A program made the translations under genes and the position numbers. The notes beneath the pieces were generated by a model. The model saw only the letters and a list, made by a program, of their open reading frames with translations. It was not told the DNA's origin and did not search any database. Positions 63,529 to 64,000 of a stretch of 64,000 bases of DNA are shown here, one piece after another. The stretch spans positions 1 through 64,000 of the forward strand of contig JAFGGU010000068.1 of NCBI GenBank assembly GCA_016930375.1, written 5' to 3'. Source of the stretch: Bacteroidales bacterium (GTDB taxonomy: Bacteria; Bacteroidota; Bacteroidia; Bacteroidales; UBA10428). Position 1 is the stretch's first letter. Every line of letters begins with the position of its first letter.

Positions 63529-64000
63529 ATGATCAGTAAGGGAATGCCAAAAAAGAAGGGATTGTATGATCCTTCCATGGAACATGACAGCTGCGGTATT
63601 GGTTTTGTGGCACAGATCAGGGGAGTCAGATCTCACGATATCATCCACCGGGGTCTCGAAGTCCTGGAAAACATGTCGCACCGCGGGGCAGAAAGTGCTG
63701 ATAACGTCACCGGTGACGGAGCGGGCATATTGATACAGATTCCACACAGTTTTTTTCTGGCCAAAGGGATCAAGGTTCCCGCCGAGGGGAAATATGCGAC
63801 AGGACTGGTATTTCTGCCACAGCAGGAGAAAGAGCGAAAACTATGCGAGGAGATCCTGGTTAATTCCCTCGTAGCCGAGGGACTTGAAGTAATTGATTTC
63901 CGGGAAGTCCCTGTGGACAATACCATTCTCGGGGAGATCTCCAGAAGCTCGGAACCCTTCATCCGGCAGATATTTGTCACCGGCAACCAGGAACAGGATG
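63529..64000 (+). CDS. gltB: Glutamate synthase large subunit, N-terminal fragment
   Basis: The frame is open from ATG at 63529 to the right edge (157 codons seen); the gene continues outside. The product begins with a short leader and the class II amidotransferase domain: the nucleophile cysteine in EHDSCGIGFVAQIRG, then LENMSHRGAESADNVTGDGAG. This is the glutaminase domain of GltB, which yields ammonia for glutamate formation from 2-oxoglutarate. An alternative start is the Met at 63544. The mature enzyme would begin at the Cys after removal of the leader. Presence of the gltD subunit cannot be seen. Confidence 0.93.
   Translation, partial: MISKGMPKKKGLYDPSMEHDSCGIGFVAQIRGVRSHDIIHRGLEVLENMSHRGAESADNVTGDGAGILIQIPHSFFLAKGIKVPAEGKYATGLVFLPQQEKERKLCEEILVNSLVAEGLEVIDFREVPVDNTILGEISRSSEPFIRQIFVTGNQEQD

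Noticed and set aside
1-64000. CRISPR arrays, tRNA genes, insertion sequences or phage genes
   Set aside because: I looked in all gaps and found no repeat-spacer pattern, cloverleaf, transposase or integrase.

Overview
The window looks like a piece of a Bacteroidota (Bacteroidetes) chromosome, probably from the Bacteroidales/Marinilabiliales side. The evidence is a PorZ-like type IX secretion protein with a C-terminal sorting-type domain, DUF3098, a DUF2723 membrane protein, DUF4369/DUF5106 thioredoxin-fold proteins, the order ftsX-DUF3098-truB-queA, and promoter candidates of the Bacteroidetes type (TTG, 19-20 bp, TAnnTTTG). It is almost wholly a housekeeping region. About 50 protein genes are densely packed, with no tRNA, rRNA, insertion sequence, prophage or CRISPR array that I can see. 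Both edges cut genes: rpiB on the left and gltB on the right.

0-17 kb is AT-rich. nadA, a YwqK/MORN-repeat lipid- or surface-exported protein and ruvB form one run. A cyclophilin-pheS pair lies on the other strand. Next is a long run: flippase, dut, TPR protein, EnvC-like protein, RsbW-like kinase, ybeY and mnmG. A near-perfect ParB-binding site (parS) separates mnmG from uvrC, so this part of the chromosome probably lies near the replication origin. A long-chain prenyl diphosphate synthase and an ArsR-type regulator with a palindrome over its promoter follow.

17-35 kb is richer in GC. It holds polA, an rsgA-hybrid histidine kinase-unknown protein run on the minus strand, an SRPBCC protein, a U32 tRNA-hydroxylation-type protein, a 1860-residue thioester alpha-2-macroglobulin lipoprotein, carA behind a thioredoxin-like protein, and a short-chain prenyl synthase.

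35-52 kb carries envelope and RNA-modification genes: DUF2723 membrane protein, SUI1-pbpC, the ftsX-DUF3098-truB-queA-methyladenine glycosylase run, a DUF2135 lipoprotein, ilvE, a tandem universal stress protein, rdgB-porZ, recO and a NUDIX hydrolase.

52-64 kb is a glutamate-centred biosynthesis block. carB faces argR-argG-argH, a degenerate glutamate-5-kinase paralogue, proB, proA, citrate synthase and gltB. An ARG-box palindrome sits between the argR promoter and the argR start. A leader with two competing foldings, a 15-codon frame and a terminator precedes gltB.

The best candidate for something undescribed is the protein at 59134-59808. It keeps the glutamate/proline-binding residues of glutamate 5-kinase but has lost the ATP site, and it is coupled to argH and followed by a short, PUA-less proB. 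I propose, as inference only, that it is a regulatory pseudokinase subunit.
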